Shown here piece by piece: positions 10,652 to 18,174 of a stretch of DNA of 64,000 nucleotides. Under the pieces are notes generated by a model. That model saw only the letters and a program-made list of their open reading frames with translations, did not search any database and was not told the origin of the DNA. Position numbers and translations under genes: made by a program. The DNA lies in the NCBI GenBank assembly GCA_963724625.1, contig CAVRVO010000017.1:62001-126000 (forward strand). The letters are read 5' to 3'. Every line of letters starts with the position of its first letter. Position 1 is the stretch's first letter. The stretch is from DATBVX01 sp963724625 (lineage in GTDB: Bacteria > Pseudomonadota > Gammaproteobacteria > Steroidobacterales > Steroidobacteraceae).

Positions 10652-12861
10652 GACACGCCGCCCGCGGGCTGCGACCCGGTGGACTCGATCAGCGGCATCA
10701 CGAGCTGGGTGCGTGGGCGCACGTCGTCGAAGTTGATGTCGGGGTTGTATTGCCTCAGCAGCCAGATCGGCAGGTTCGGATACTTCTGCGCGATGGACCA
10801 GAGCGATTCCCCGCGCCGTACCACGTGTACCTCGGTGCCGACGATCCGGTTCGCCGCAAAGAAGTCCTCCTGCAGCCGCTGATGATAGTTGCGGCGGCGC
10901 TGCTCGAACTGATCCACCGCGGTGCCCGAGGTAGCGATCTTCAGGCGCTGGCCGATGACCACGGGCGTACCGAAGCGCATGTGGTTGAGCTCTCGCAGCT
11001 GGCTGGCACGCACACCGAGCCAATCGGCGTAGTGGCCGAGAGTTTCGGCGGCCTGAACCTCGATCGTGCCGTCGTCAGCCACGGTGTAGTCACTGGGGTC
11101 CGCGGCCATCACAGATGTTTCCGCTCCCGTCACGAGGTTCGGCCCCAACTCCTCGGCCTGCGCCGCTGATACCGGCTCGGCTGCCTGCGCCAGCGCGAGC
11201 TCGCGTTCCGACTGCGGCTCCTCCTCGGGCTGTGCCTCGAGATCAGCAATGGCAGGTTGCGGCGTGACATCCGTGATGGTGACCGTTCCCTGCGGCAGTT
11301 TCTCGCCCGCGATGCTGGCGAGGCGCAGCTTCTGCCCCTCGTAGATGAAATTGCGATCCTTGAGGCCATTGAGCGTGATCAGCTCCTGTTCGCTCATCCC
11401 CGCATCGCGAGCGATGTTGGAAAGCGAATCACCCCGCTTGACCACGTAGGCCTCGGTTGGTGCGACCGGTGGTTGGGCCACTGCAGGCACTGCCGCAGTC
11501 GCTGTGGTTGCGGCGGCCACTGCCCCCGGTCGTGGCTCGGTGCCGGGCAACTGCAGGATCTGGCCGTGCCGCACCTGGTTGGCGCGGGTCAAATCGTTCA
11601 GCCTCATCAGTGTGGCGACAGTCGTGCCATGGGAGGAGGCAATGGCCGAGAGCGTGTCGCCACGGCGCACACGATAGATGCGATCCACCTTCTGCTGCTC
11701 AAAGCGTTCGGTCGGTTGTAACCCAGCCATCCGCGTCTTGAAGTCCGGCGTCGCGCCGTTGGAATCGGGCACACGCAGGACGAAGCCGCGCGGGATGTAG
11801 CGCTCGCCGTTCCAGACGGCTGCAGTGAGAGACGGGTTCATCGCGCGCAACATATCCATGTCGATACCGAGGACGCGCTGCATGGCGTTCACCGGTACGT
11901 AGTCCGGCACGCCGAAGGTCTGCGACTTCACCTCGCTCTTGCGCGTCAGCGGTCCGAAATACTTCTCGGCGTCGTGATCCACATCCAGCGCGGCGAGGAA
12001 TGCAACGTAGTAGTTGCGCGAAGCGAACCCGAACGTGCGGCTCTGGTGTTTGCGGATGATGGTGACGATGTCGTCGGTGCCCTGCTTCTCCTTGGCGCGG
12101 CGCATTCCGGCAGCGCCATGGTTGTATGCGGTGATTGCCAGCGGCCAGGTGCCCAGCAGGTCGTAGTTGAACTGCAGCAACTGGGCGGCGGCGATCGTGG
12201 ATCGATAAGGATCCATGCGTTCATCGACGGTCGAGTCGATGCGCATGAACCGTCGCCCGGTCGAGCGCATGAATTGCCACAGCCCGGCGGCGCCCGCCTT
12301 GGAATAGGCAGTCGGATCGAACGAGGATTCCACGTGCGGTAGTGCCGCGATCTCGGCCGGCAGTCCCATATTGGCGAGCGTCTCGGCGATGTGCGCCTCG
12401 TATGCTCCGGAACGAATGAGGCCCGCCTTGAACCGATCGGCCTGACCGAGTTGGAAGCGAACATGTTCGGCGGCCTCGCCGAGCGCGCGCGTGCTGGTAG
12501 TTTGCGGCCAGAGTGCGCGAACCCTGGACTCATCGGGCGAGCCGGTACTGTTACCGCTCGCGAGCCGCTTCAGGATCGCCTGGTATTTGTCCTTCGCCGC
12601 ATCCACGCGCTTGGAGCGTTCGCTCGGCGTGAGACCTTCGGGAAAGCTGATGACTTCGTAGACGATGCCAAGATTGCGCTCGTCATGTATCAGCCCTCCG
12701 TTCGTGGTGACCTCGGTATACACGCGGGTCCAGAACTGGATGTCGGGCTCGATCTCTGCCGTTCTGACAAACGGGCTCTCGGCGGCCCCGGCAGTCGCAA
12801 CCAAGATCAAGCCAAGCGACATCAGCAGCAGGCAGTTCAAAAGATTCCGGAACGACATCAC
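10648..12861 (-). CDS. mltD: Membrane-bound-type lytic murein transglycosylase with LysM repeats (MltD-like)
   Basis: A 737-residue exported protein. After a signal peptide (residues 1-27) comes an SLT domain with the catalytic glutamate in HVESSF (Glu178), AGLWQFM and AYNHGAAGM. Four LysM or LysM-like segments follow at about 398-440, 474-517, 600-645 and 680-725 (YRVRRGDTLS, YVVKRGDSLS, IEVQAAETLG, HVVRRGESLW). E. coli MltD is 452 residues with two LysM, so this is a long variant with an Ala/Pro/Glu-rich linker between repeats 2 and 3. It cleaves the MurNAc-GlcNAc bond to 1,6-anhydro products. Confidence 0.93.
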   Translation of the reverse strand: MMSFRNLLNCLLLMSLGLILVATAGAAESPFVRTAEIEPDIQFWTRVYTEVTTNGGLIHDERNLGIVYEVISFPEGLTPSERSKRVDAAKDKYQAILKRLASGNSTGSPDESRVRALWPQTTSTRALGEAAEHVRFQLGQADRFKAGLIRSGAYEAHIAETLANMGLPAEIAALPHVESSFDPTAYSKAGAAGLWQFMRSTGRRFMRIDSTVDERMDPYRSTIAAAQLLQFNYDLLGTWPLAITAYNHGAAGMRRAKEKQGTDDIVTIIRKHQSRTFGFASRNYYVAFLAALDVDHDAEKYFGPLTRKSEVKSQTFGVPDYVPVNAMQRVLGIDMDMLRAMNPSLTAAVWNGERYIPRGFVLRVPDSNGATPDFKTRMAGLQPTERFEQQKVDRIYRVRRGDTLSAIASSHGTTVATLMRLNDLTRANQVRHGQILQLPGTEPRPGAVAAATTATAAVPAVAQPPVAPTEAYVVKRGDSLSNIARDAGMSEQELITLNGLKDRNFIYEGQKLRLASIAGEKLPQGTVTITDVTPQPAIADLEAQPEEEPQSERELALAQAAEPVSAAQAEELGPNLVTGAETSVMAADPSDYTVADDGTIEVQAAETLGHYADWLGVRASQLRELNHMRFGTPVVIGQRLKIATSGTAVDQFEQRRRNYHQRLQEDFFAANRIVGTEVHVVRRGESLWSIAQKYPNLPIWLLRQYNPDINFDDVRPRTQLVMPLIESTGSQPAGGVS

Positions 12862-13247
12862 CCTCCTGCACCCGATTTCACGGCGTCCCGTCGACGTCGA
12901 CGGACCTTACAGGCCCTGGCCCGATGCCAAGTGGCTGGACGAAAACGATTCCTGCGTGCTCGTGTGACATAGATCGGGCACGCACCACGGAGTTCGCGTC
13001 GCCAGAATTGACATCAGTGATTCTGACAAACGCTCGCGCCTGGCCTTCGATGTTACGAAATACATCCTGAGCGCCCGACAGAAGCGCGACCGTGTCACAG
13101 ATTGCCTCTCGAATCACCGCTTTTGCAGGTCTCATGTCGTCGCTCGGCACGGTGTGGCACCTGGCTTGCATTTTCCTTTCGCAAAGTCGGCGGCGTCATG
13201 ACCGCAGGCTATGTAAAGCAGCAAGGGCTCTAAGGAACAAGCGGACT
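12862..13247. other. Intergenic region with a sigma-54-type promoter
   Basis: These 386 bases separate the divergent mltD-like and PEP-CTERM genes. They hold the -24/-12 element listed separately. A 97-codon open frame on the minus strand (12878-13171) shows no recognisable protein features. I see no other RNA gene or repeat here; enhancer sites for an NtrC-type activator would be expected in this stretch but cannot be assigned by eye. Confidence 0.6.
13155..13170 (+). promoter_or_regulatory. Sigma-54 (RpoN) -24/-12 promoter of the PEP-CTERM gene
   Basis: TGGCAC-N5-TTGCA matches the RpoN consensus TGGCACG-N4-TTGCW at every invariant position, with the exact GG-to-GC spacing. The implied start site is about 65-70 bases before the PEP-CTERM start codon. 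RpoN control of PEP-CTERM genes together with the PrsK/PrsR two-component system is established in other exosortase-bearing bacteria. Confidence 0.75.
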
Positions 13248-14000
13248 ATGTACAACAAAATCACATTGCTACTCGCATCGGCGGTTGTTGCCGGCCAGGC
13301 GTGGGCTACGCCGATCAACCTGGGCGGCAGTGAGACCAACCTGCAGCAGGTTCTCAATGGGATCACCGCTGGCGGCACATCCTCGGTCAACGTTCTGACC
13401 GATCAGCAGGTTCCGGATGAGGTGTGGTCGCTCAACGCCAGTGGCGGCGCCATGAGTCAGGTGATCATCGAGATCGCGGGTTACGCGAACTCCAACAGCT
13501 TCGGCGTCTATGACGTCGCCGCGCCCGGCAAACAGGTGACGCTGTTCAGCGGCGCCCAGGGGGCGGGGTCGAAATCGTTGCTGATGCTGCAGAATGACGG
13601 CAGCGTGATCATCGGCAATCTGGACACCCTGACCTTCTATGATTCCGGCATCGATTTCGCCGGGAACCAGTTCGGGTTCTTCCTGAAAACGCCGTACGAC
13701 ACCTGGTACTCCCAGAATGCGCTTAATGCCGACTCTTCGGACCACATGGTTTCGTTCGCCGGCAAGGGTGACTGGGTCACGCTGCCGAGCAGCTCCGGAT
13801 ACTGGGATTCGAATGAGTACGTCCTTGGCTGGGAAGATCTGGCGAGCCCGGGCTGGGATTACGACTACAACGACTTCGTCGTGATGGTGGAGTCGGTGCA
13901 CGCTGGTGTGCCGGAGCCGGGCAGCCTGGCACTCTTCGGCGTAGGACTCGCAGCACTCGGCTGGACGCTGCGACGACGCACGGTTTCGATCAAAGGCTGA
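13248..14000 (+). CDS. PEP-CTERM sorting-domain protein (DUF4114-like)
   Basis: A 250-residue exported protein. It begins with a signal peptide cleaved after GQAWA. The body ends in a DUF4114-type acidic motif (WDYDYNDFVVMVES). The last 30 residues are a textbook PEP-CTERM signal: VPEPG at 221, a hydrophobic segment, then an RRR cluster. Such proteins are processed and surface-sorted by exosortase/EpsH and are linked to extracellular polysaccharide and floc formation. No exosortase gene lies in this window. A sigma-54-type promoter precedes the gene and a strong terminator follows. Confidence 0.92.
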   Translation: MYNKITLLLASAVVAGQAWATPINLGGSETNLQQVLNGITAGGTSSVNVLTDQQVPDEVWSLNASGGAMSQVIIEIAGYANSNSFGVYDVAAPGKQVTLFSGAQGAGSKSLLMLQNDGSVIIGNLDTLTFYDSGIDFAGNQFGFFLKTPYDTWYSQNALNADSSDHMVSFAGKGDWVTLPSSSGYWDSNEYVLGWEDLASPGWDYDYNDFVVMVESVHAGVPEPGSLALFGVGLAALGWTLRRRTVSIKG

Positions 14001-14105
14001 ACAACAACTACAACAGTCCATTCAACAAGAACAACTGGAATCAGAAAAGAGCAAGAAGCCCTCAACGGACATCAGGAAACTCACGAGAACAATAAAGAGA
14101 ATTGC

Positions 14106-14135
14106 AAAGGCCCCGCCCAGTGGGGCCTTTTGTTT
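14106..14135 (+). terminator. Rho-independent terminator after the PEP-CTERM gene
   Basis: An 8-bp GC stem (GGCCCCGC...TGGGGCC) flanked by AAA and followed by TTTTGTTT lies about 105 bases after the stop. The A-rich stretch between stop and hairpin contains no gene. Confidence 0.8.
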
Positions 14136-14149
14136 GCGCCCGAGAAAAC

Positions 14150-14173
14150 AAGGCAGCCCGAAGGCTGCCTTGT
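14150..14173 (-). terminator. Terminator hairpin downstream of nrdJb
   Basis: AAGGCAGCC-CGAA-GGCTGCCTT is a perfect 9-bp stem with a tetraloop. On the minus strand it is followed by TGTTTTC, fitting termination of the nrdJa-nrdJb transcript about 105 bases past the nrdJb stop. It could also act for plus-strand readthrough. Confidence 0.6.
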
Positions 14174-14183
14174 AAAGCGGCAT

Positions 14184-14254
14184 ATCGCCTCCCTGGCGGG
14201 GGAGTCACCGGGCGGGGAACCCGGATCTGATACGCCGGTTAACCGGTTGGCGAT
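14184..14254. other. Compact multi-stem intergenic structure, possible structured RNA
   Basis: Four helices can be drawn in 71 bases: ATCGCC/GGCGAT closing the ends, TCCC/GGGA, CCGGG/CCCGG with a 7-base loop, and the palindrome CCGGTTAACCGG. The arrangement is cloverleaf-like but lacks tRNA invariant bases. It lies between the nrdJb stop and the terminators, so it would be in the 3' UTR of nrdJb or a separate RNA. Structure only; no family recognised. Confidence 0.3.
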
Positions 14255-14278
14255 TGGCTATCCGGTCGGTGTGACCCT

Positions 14279-15004
14279 TCAGCCGCACTTTGAGTCGCCG
14301 CAGCTAAGACACGTCATGCAGCCATCCATCATGATCACGGCTGCCGTGCTGCACTTCGAGCACAGCTGCGCGCCCTCGGGATAGTGCGTCTTGGCGAAAG
14401 CGTCCTGTTGTTTGCGCCGCGCCTCGAACTCGGCGCGTTTCTCGTCGATAAGTTTCTGGCGATGCGCGTCGACCTGCGGCCGGGGGATGAGGCCGATTGC
14501 CTGCAGGTGCCGCTCGATCACGTAGCCGAGCTCGGCGATGATCGACGGCATGAACTTGCCGCCGGACTGCCAATAGCCACCGCGCGGATCGAACACCGCC
14601 TTGAGCTCATCCACGAGAAACGTGGTATCCCCGCCCTTGCGGAACACTGCAGAGATGATGCGCGTCAGCGCCACGATCCACTGGTAGTGATCGAGGTTCT
14701 TGGAATTGATAAAGATCTCGAACGGGCGACGCTGTTCGTACTCGGTACCTTCGTTGAGCACGATGTCGTTGATCGTCACGTACATGGCGTGATCGGAGAC
14801 CGGCGTCTTGATCTTGTAGGTCGAACCGATGAGCATCTCCGGACGCTCGAGCTTCTCGTGCATCCGGATGACCTTGGCCTCGCGCCCGTCGCGCATGCGC
14901 ACGACCTCGTCGCGATCCTTGTCCTTCTGCTGCTCGCGCACCTTGTCCTCGGGTTTCTGGACCCGGTACTTGACGATTTTCTTGTCGACCTTGATGGCGC
15001 TCAT
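14279..15004 (-). CDS. nrdJb: NrdJb, C-terminal subunit of split B12-dependent ribonucleotide reductase
   Basis: A 241-residue protein with a TSCPD-type domain and a cysteine-rich tail (CSKC, CMTC, CGDSKCG at the very end). In Pseudomonas aeruginosa class II reductase is likewise split into NrdJa and NrdJb, and the NrdJb cysteines are needed for redox recycling of the active site. The gene begins 23 bases after nrdJa on the same strand and the two are surely one transcript. The N-terminal 50 residues are highly charged (KPEDKVREQQKDKDRDE), probably a linker or helix contacting NrdJa. Confidence 0.9.
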   Translation of the reverse strand: MSAIKVDKKIVKYRVQKPEDKVREQQKDKDRDEVVRMRDGREAKVIRMHEKLERPEMLIGSTYKIKTPVSDHAMYVTINDIVLNEGTEYEQRRPFEIFINSKNLDHYQWIVALTRIISAVFRKGGDTTFLVDELKAVFDPRGGYWQSGGKFMPSIIAELGYVIERHLQAIGLIPRPQVDAHRQKLIDEKRAEFEARRKQQDAFAKTHYPEGAQLCSKCSTAAVIMMDGCMTCLSCGDSKCG

Positions 15005-15027
15005 ATTCGAACCTGCTCGTCCTTCCC

Positions 15028-17175
15028 CTAGAACTTTCCGTAATACCCTTCTTTCAATGCATCGAAGAGATTGGCGGCGGTATGTTTCTCGCCGTCGTAC
15101 TCGATTTCCTCATCCCCCTTGACCTGGATCTCGGTCCCATCCTCGAGCGTGAACACGTAAGTCGTGTTCTTGAGGTCGTCCTCCTTGACGAGCACGCCCT
15201 GGAAAGCCTCCGGGTTGAAGCGAAACGTCGTGCAGCCCTTGAGCCCCTGCTCGTAGGCATACATGTAGATATCCTTGAAGGTCTCGTACTTGTAATCGGT
15301 CGGCACGTTCGCGGTCTTGGAGATCGAGGAATCCACCCACTTCTGCGAGGCCGCCTGGATGTCGACGTGCTGCTCCGGCGTCACATCCTCCGCGGTGGTG
15401 AAGTACTCAGGCAGCTTCTCGCCCGCAGTGTTGGATCCCGGAATCGCCCGCGGGTTCACCAGCTCCCGGTAAGCGAGCAGCTCGAAGGAGAAGACGTCCA
15501 TCTTTTCCTTGGTCTTGCGGCCTTCGCGGATCACGTTGCGGAAGTAGTGATGCGCGAACGACGGCTCGATGCCATTGCTCGCGTTGTTGGCAAGAGACAG
15601 TGAGATCGTGCCGGTCGGTGCGATCGAGCTGTGGTGCGTGAAACGCGCGCCCACCTCGGCGAGTTCGTCCACCAGTTCCGGCGCGACTTCGGCGACGCGC
15701 TGCATGTAGCGGCTGTAGCGCGCATGCAGGACGCGGCCCGGAACCTTGGCGCCCACCTTCCAGCCATCGGCCGCCATCTCCGGACGCTTGCGCAGCATCT
15801 CGGGGGTGACAGTGAACTCTTCGAGCATGATCGGCGCCGGCCCCTTCTCACGCGACAGGTCGAGCGCCGCCTGCCATCCCGCGATCGCGAGCTCGCGCGA
15901 CACCTTTTCGGTGAAGGCAACCGAGGGCTTCGAACCGTATTTCATGCCGAGCAGGGTGATCGTGGAGCCGAGGCCGAGAAATCCCATGCCGTGACGGCGC
16001 TTGCGATGGATTTCCTCGCGCTGGCCTTTGAGCGGCAGGCCATTGACCTCCACGACATTGTCGAGCATGCGCGTGAAGACTTTCACCACGCGTCGGAATT
16101 CCTCCCAGTCGAAGTCCGCCGCATCCGTGAATGGATGGCGCACGAAACGCGTCAGGTTGATCGAACCCAGCAGGCATGAACCATACGGCGGCAGCGGCTG
16201 CTCGCCGCAGGGATTGGTGGCGCGGATGTTTTCGCAGAACCAGTTGTTGTTCATCTCGTTGACGCGATCGATCAGCACGAACCCCGGCTCCGCGAAGTCG
16301 TAAGTCGAGGACATGATCACGTCCCACAGGCGCCGCGCCGGCAAGGTCTTATAGACCTTGCATGCGACCAGGCCCGCGTCATTGACCACGTAGTTCTCGT
16401 GCGTCGGCCACTCTCGCCAGATGTAGTGAGCGCGATCCGTGAGATCCGGCTTCTCCGCCTCGTACTCCTTGACGTTGAGCGGAAACGCCAGCTGCCATTC
16501 GCCGTCGGCCCGCACTGCCTTCATGAACTCGTCGGTAACGAGGAGCGAGAGATTGAACTGGCGCAGTCGACCACTCTCACGCTTGGCGCGGATGAACTCG
16601 ATCGCATCCGGATGGCCGATATCGAACGTGCCCATCTGCGCGCCGCGCCGCCCGCCGGCCGAGGACACGGTGAAGCACATCTTGTCGTAGATATCCATGA
16701 ACGACAGCGGACCGGACGTGTACGCGCCGGCGCCCGACACATACGCGCCGCGCGGGCGCAGCGTCGAAAACTCGTATCCGATGCCGCAGCCAGCCTTCAG
16801 CGTGAGGCCGGCCTCATGCACCTTGTTGAGAATGTCATCCATGGAATCACGGATGGTTCCCGACACGGTGCAGTTGATCGTCGAGGTTGCCGGCTTGTGC
16901 TCGAGTGCACCGGCATTGGACGTGACGCGTCCCGCGGGAATTGCGCCCTTGCGCAAGGCCCACAGGAAATGCTCGTACCAATGCTCGCGCACTTCCGGTC
17001 CTTCGACCTCGGACAGAGCCCGCGCCACCCGCTTGTAGGTATCGTCCATCGTACGATCGATGGGCGTACCGTCCTTGGCGGTGAGGCGATACTTCTTGTC
17101 CCAGATGTCGAGTGAGGCTTCCTGGAAGGCGATGCTGTCGAAATCTTTTGGCTCTAGCTTGACCACCGTATTCAT
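15028..17175 (-). CDS. nrdJa: NrdJa, adenosylcobalamin-dependent (class II) ribonucleotide reductase
   Basis: A 715-residue catalytic subunit. Family marks are STINCTVSGT with the first active-site cysteine, NLSLLVTDEFM, the NPCGEQPLPPYGSC loop with the thiyl-radical region, and SSIAPTGTISL. It reduces ribonucleoside di- or triphosphates to deoxyribonucleotides using adenosylcobalamin, so it works with or without oxygen. The C-terminal redox cysteines are supplied by the adjacent NrdJb. Two NrdR-like boxes lie upstream. No cobalamin riboswitch was seen. Confidence 0.95.
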   Translation of the reverse strand: MNTVVKLEPKDFDSIAFQEASLDIWDKKYRLTAKDGTPIDRTMDDTYKRVARALSEVEGPEVREHWYEHFLWALRKGAIPAGRVTSNAGALEHKPATSTINCTVSGTIRDSMDDILNKVHEAGLTLKAGCGIGYEFSTLRPRGAYVSGAGAYTSGPLSFMDIYDKMCFTVSSAGGRRGAQMGTFDIGHPDAIEFIRAKRESGRLRQFNLSLLVTDEFMKAVRADGEWQLAFPLNVKEYEAEKPDLTDRAHYIWREWPTHENYVVNDAGLVACKVYKTLPARRLWDVIMSSTYDFAEPGFVLIDRVNEMNNNWFCENIRATNPCGEQPLPPYGSCLLGSINLTRFVRHPFTDAADFDWEEFRRVVKVFTRMLDNVVEVNGLPLKGQREEIHRKRRHGMGFLGLGSTITLLGMKYGSKPSVAFTEKVSRELAIAGWQAALDLSREKGPAPIMLEEFTVTPEMLRKRPEMAADGWKVGAKVPGRVLHARYSRYMQRVAEVAPELVDELAEVGARFTHHSSIAPTGTISLSLANNASNGIEPSFAHHYFRNVIREGRKTKEKMDVFSFELLAYRELVNPRAIPGSNTAGEKLPEYFTTAEDVTPEQHVDIQAASQKWVDSSISKTANVPTDYKYETFKDIYMYAYEQGLKGCTTFRFNPEAFQGVLVKEDDLKNTTYVFTLEDGTEIQVKGDEEIEYDGEKHTAANLFDALKEGYYGKF

Positions 17176-17262
17176 TGGTTTTGGCTGACGCTCCCCTAGG
17201 CTTCGTCAATACGGGTGGATATGTGGTTCTTCTGACTTGTCGTGCAGGTCCGTTCGTAGCGA

Positions 17263-17278
17263 ACACAACATCTTGTGT
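17263..17278. promoter_or_regulatory. NrdR box 1
   Basis: ACACAACATCTTGTGT is a 16-bp palindrome (6-bp arms) that fits the NrdR consensus ACACWATATATWGTGT. It lies 88 bases upstream of the nrdJa start codon. NrdR is the ATP/dATP-sensing repressor of ribonucleotide reductase genes. Confidence 0.75.
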
Positions 17279-17427
17279 CAGGGGCGCAAGATTATTCTTG
17301 GCTTCCGGGCACGTCAAGAATTTTTTGGGTCAAAATTCATGCCATTAAACACATATGATTCATTGAGTTACAAAAACAAGCTGATAACTTTCCTTATTGC
17401 CTCGCAAAAAATCTCGGTGGGGCTCAA

Positions 17428-17443
17428 ACCCAACATCTTGTGT
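17428..17443. promoter_or_regulatory. NrdR box 2
   Basis: ACCCAACATCTTGTGT shares 14 of 16 bases with box 1, including the core AACATCTTGTGT. It is 165 bases farther upstream, nearer to the hsp20 gene. Boxes are normally about 31 bp apart, so the wide spacing is unusual. Confidence 0.6.
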
Positions 17444-17522
17444 CCACCGGACGAGCACAAATCACGCACAGGAATTGCACCGGTCATCCACTTGTGCGCG
17501 CCACGCAGCTGCGCTAGGCGAA

Positions 17523-17550
17523 GTTGAAATCCAGATGTGGGTCCCTAAAT
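17523..17550 (+). promoter_or_regulatory. Putative sigma-32 (RpoH) promoter of hsp20
   Basis: GTTGAAA, 13 bases, then CCCTAAAT resembles the RpoH consensus CTTGAAA-N13/15-CCCCATNT. It lies 54 bases before the start codon of a small heat-shock protein, the expected target. Confidence 0.6.
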
Positions 17551-17603
17551 CGCCTCTCCAAGCGCACTGAGCGCTTGCTCTTTGAGAAACGGAGGTGAAA
17601 GAA

Positions 17604-18047
17604 ATGAACGTGGTCAGATACGAGCCCTGGGTGCTGATGAATCGGCTGAGTCGCGATCTCGAGCGCCTGTTCAATGTGCCGGCGGATGCCGGCGATGAGA
17701 CGCGCAGCGCAGTCGTGGACTGGGTCCCGGCGGTTGACATCAAGGAAGAGGACAAGCAGTTCGTGCTGCATGCCGATCTGCCTGGTGTCGATGCGAAAGA
17801 CATCGAAGTGTCACTGGAAAAAGGCGTGCTGACGATTCGCGGCCGGCGCGCAGCGGAATCACGTGAGGAGAAGGATGGCTATCGGCGCGTGGAGCGCGTG
17901 AGTGGCGAATTCTTCCGACGCTTCACGCTGCCGGACACCGCCGATTCGACTGCAGTCAAGGCGAAGTTCGTCAATGGCGTCCTCGAGGTCCAGATCCCGA
18001 AGCAGCCGACCGTGTTGCCGCGGCGGATCAGCGTCGAAACCCACTGA
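17604..18047 (+). CDS. Hsp20/alpha-crystallin small heat-shock protein
   Basis: A 147-residue small heat-shock protein. The alpha-crystallin domain spans about residues 40-135 (PAVDIKEEDKQFVLHADLPG, GVLTIRGRR, VLEVQIPK). The C-terminal RRISVE supplies an IxV-type docking motif. It acts as an ATP-independent holdase in large oligomers. ATG 17604 was chosen because GGAGG lies eight bases upstream; an in-frame GTG at 17595 is inside that site. Confidence 0.95.
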   Translation: MNVVRYEPWVLMNRLSRDLERLFNVPADAGDETRSAVVDWVPAVDIKEEDKQFVLHADLPGVDAKDIEVSLEKGVLTIRGRRAAESREEKDGYRRVERVSGEFFRRFTLPDTADSTAVKAKFVNGVLEVQIPKQPTVLPRRISVETH

Positions 18048-18058
18048 GAATCCGGCCG

Positions 18059-18104
18059 TTTTGCGGCCTTCCCTTCGGGCCGGAGGCGGAACTTTCCGCC
18101 TCCG
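18059..18104 (+). terminator. Tandem hairpins after hsp20
   Basis: GGCCGTTTTGCGGCC and a strong stem GGAGGCGGA-ACT-TTCCGCCTCC follow the hsp20 stop within 60 bases. There is no clear T-run, so factor-independent termination is uncertain; the hairpins may instead stabilise the mRNA end. Confidence 0.4.
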
Positions 18105-18174
18105 TGCCTTGTCCTGTACGCGCGGTTGGGGCCGCCATAGAATCCTCGCCCCGTCACATCAGGATCTCGACCGC

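Larger units (their letters stand above)
17176..17603. other. Divergent intergenic region between nrdJ and hsp20
   Basis: These 428 bases carry two NrdR-type boxes and a sigma-32-type promoter (listed separately). The middle part (about 17310-17410) is distinctly AT-richer than the surroundings, as expected for promoters. I see no additional gene, tRNA or repeat beyond the two matching boxes. Confidence 0.6.

Noticed and set aside
12878..13171. A 97-codon minus-strand frame upstream of the PEP-CTERM gene
   Set aside because: No ribosome site, no family, and it runs across the sigma-54 promoter.
14184..14254. A tRNA read from the cloverleaf-like structure
   Set aside because: No TTCRA T-loop, no U33, wrong arm geometry on both strands.
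17176..17603. Cobalamin riboswitch before the B12-dependent reductase
   Set aside because: No conserved B12-box or matching core helices were seen; control appears to be by NrdR boxes instead.
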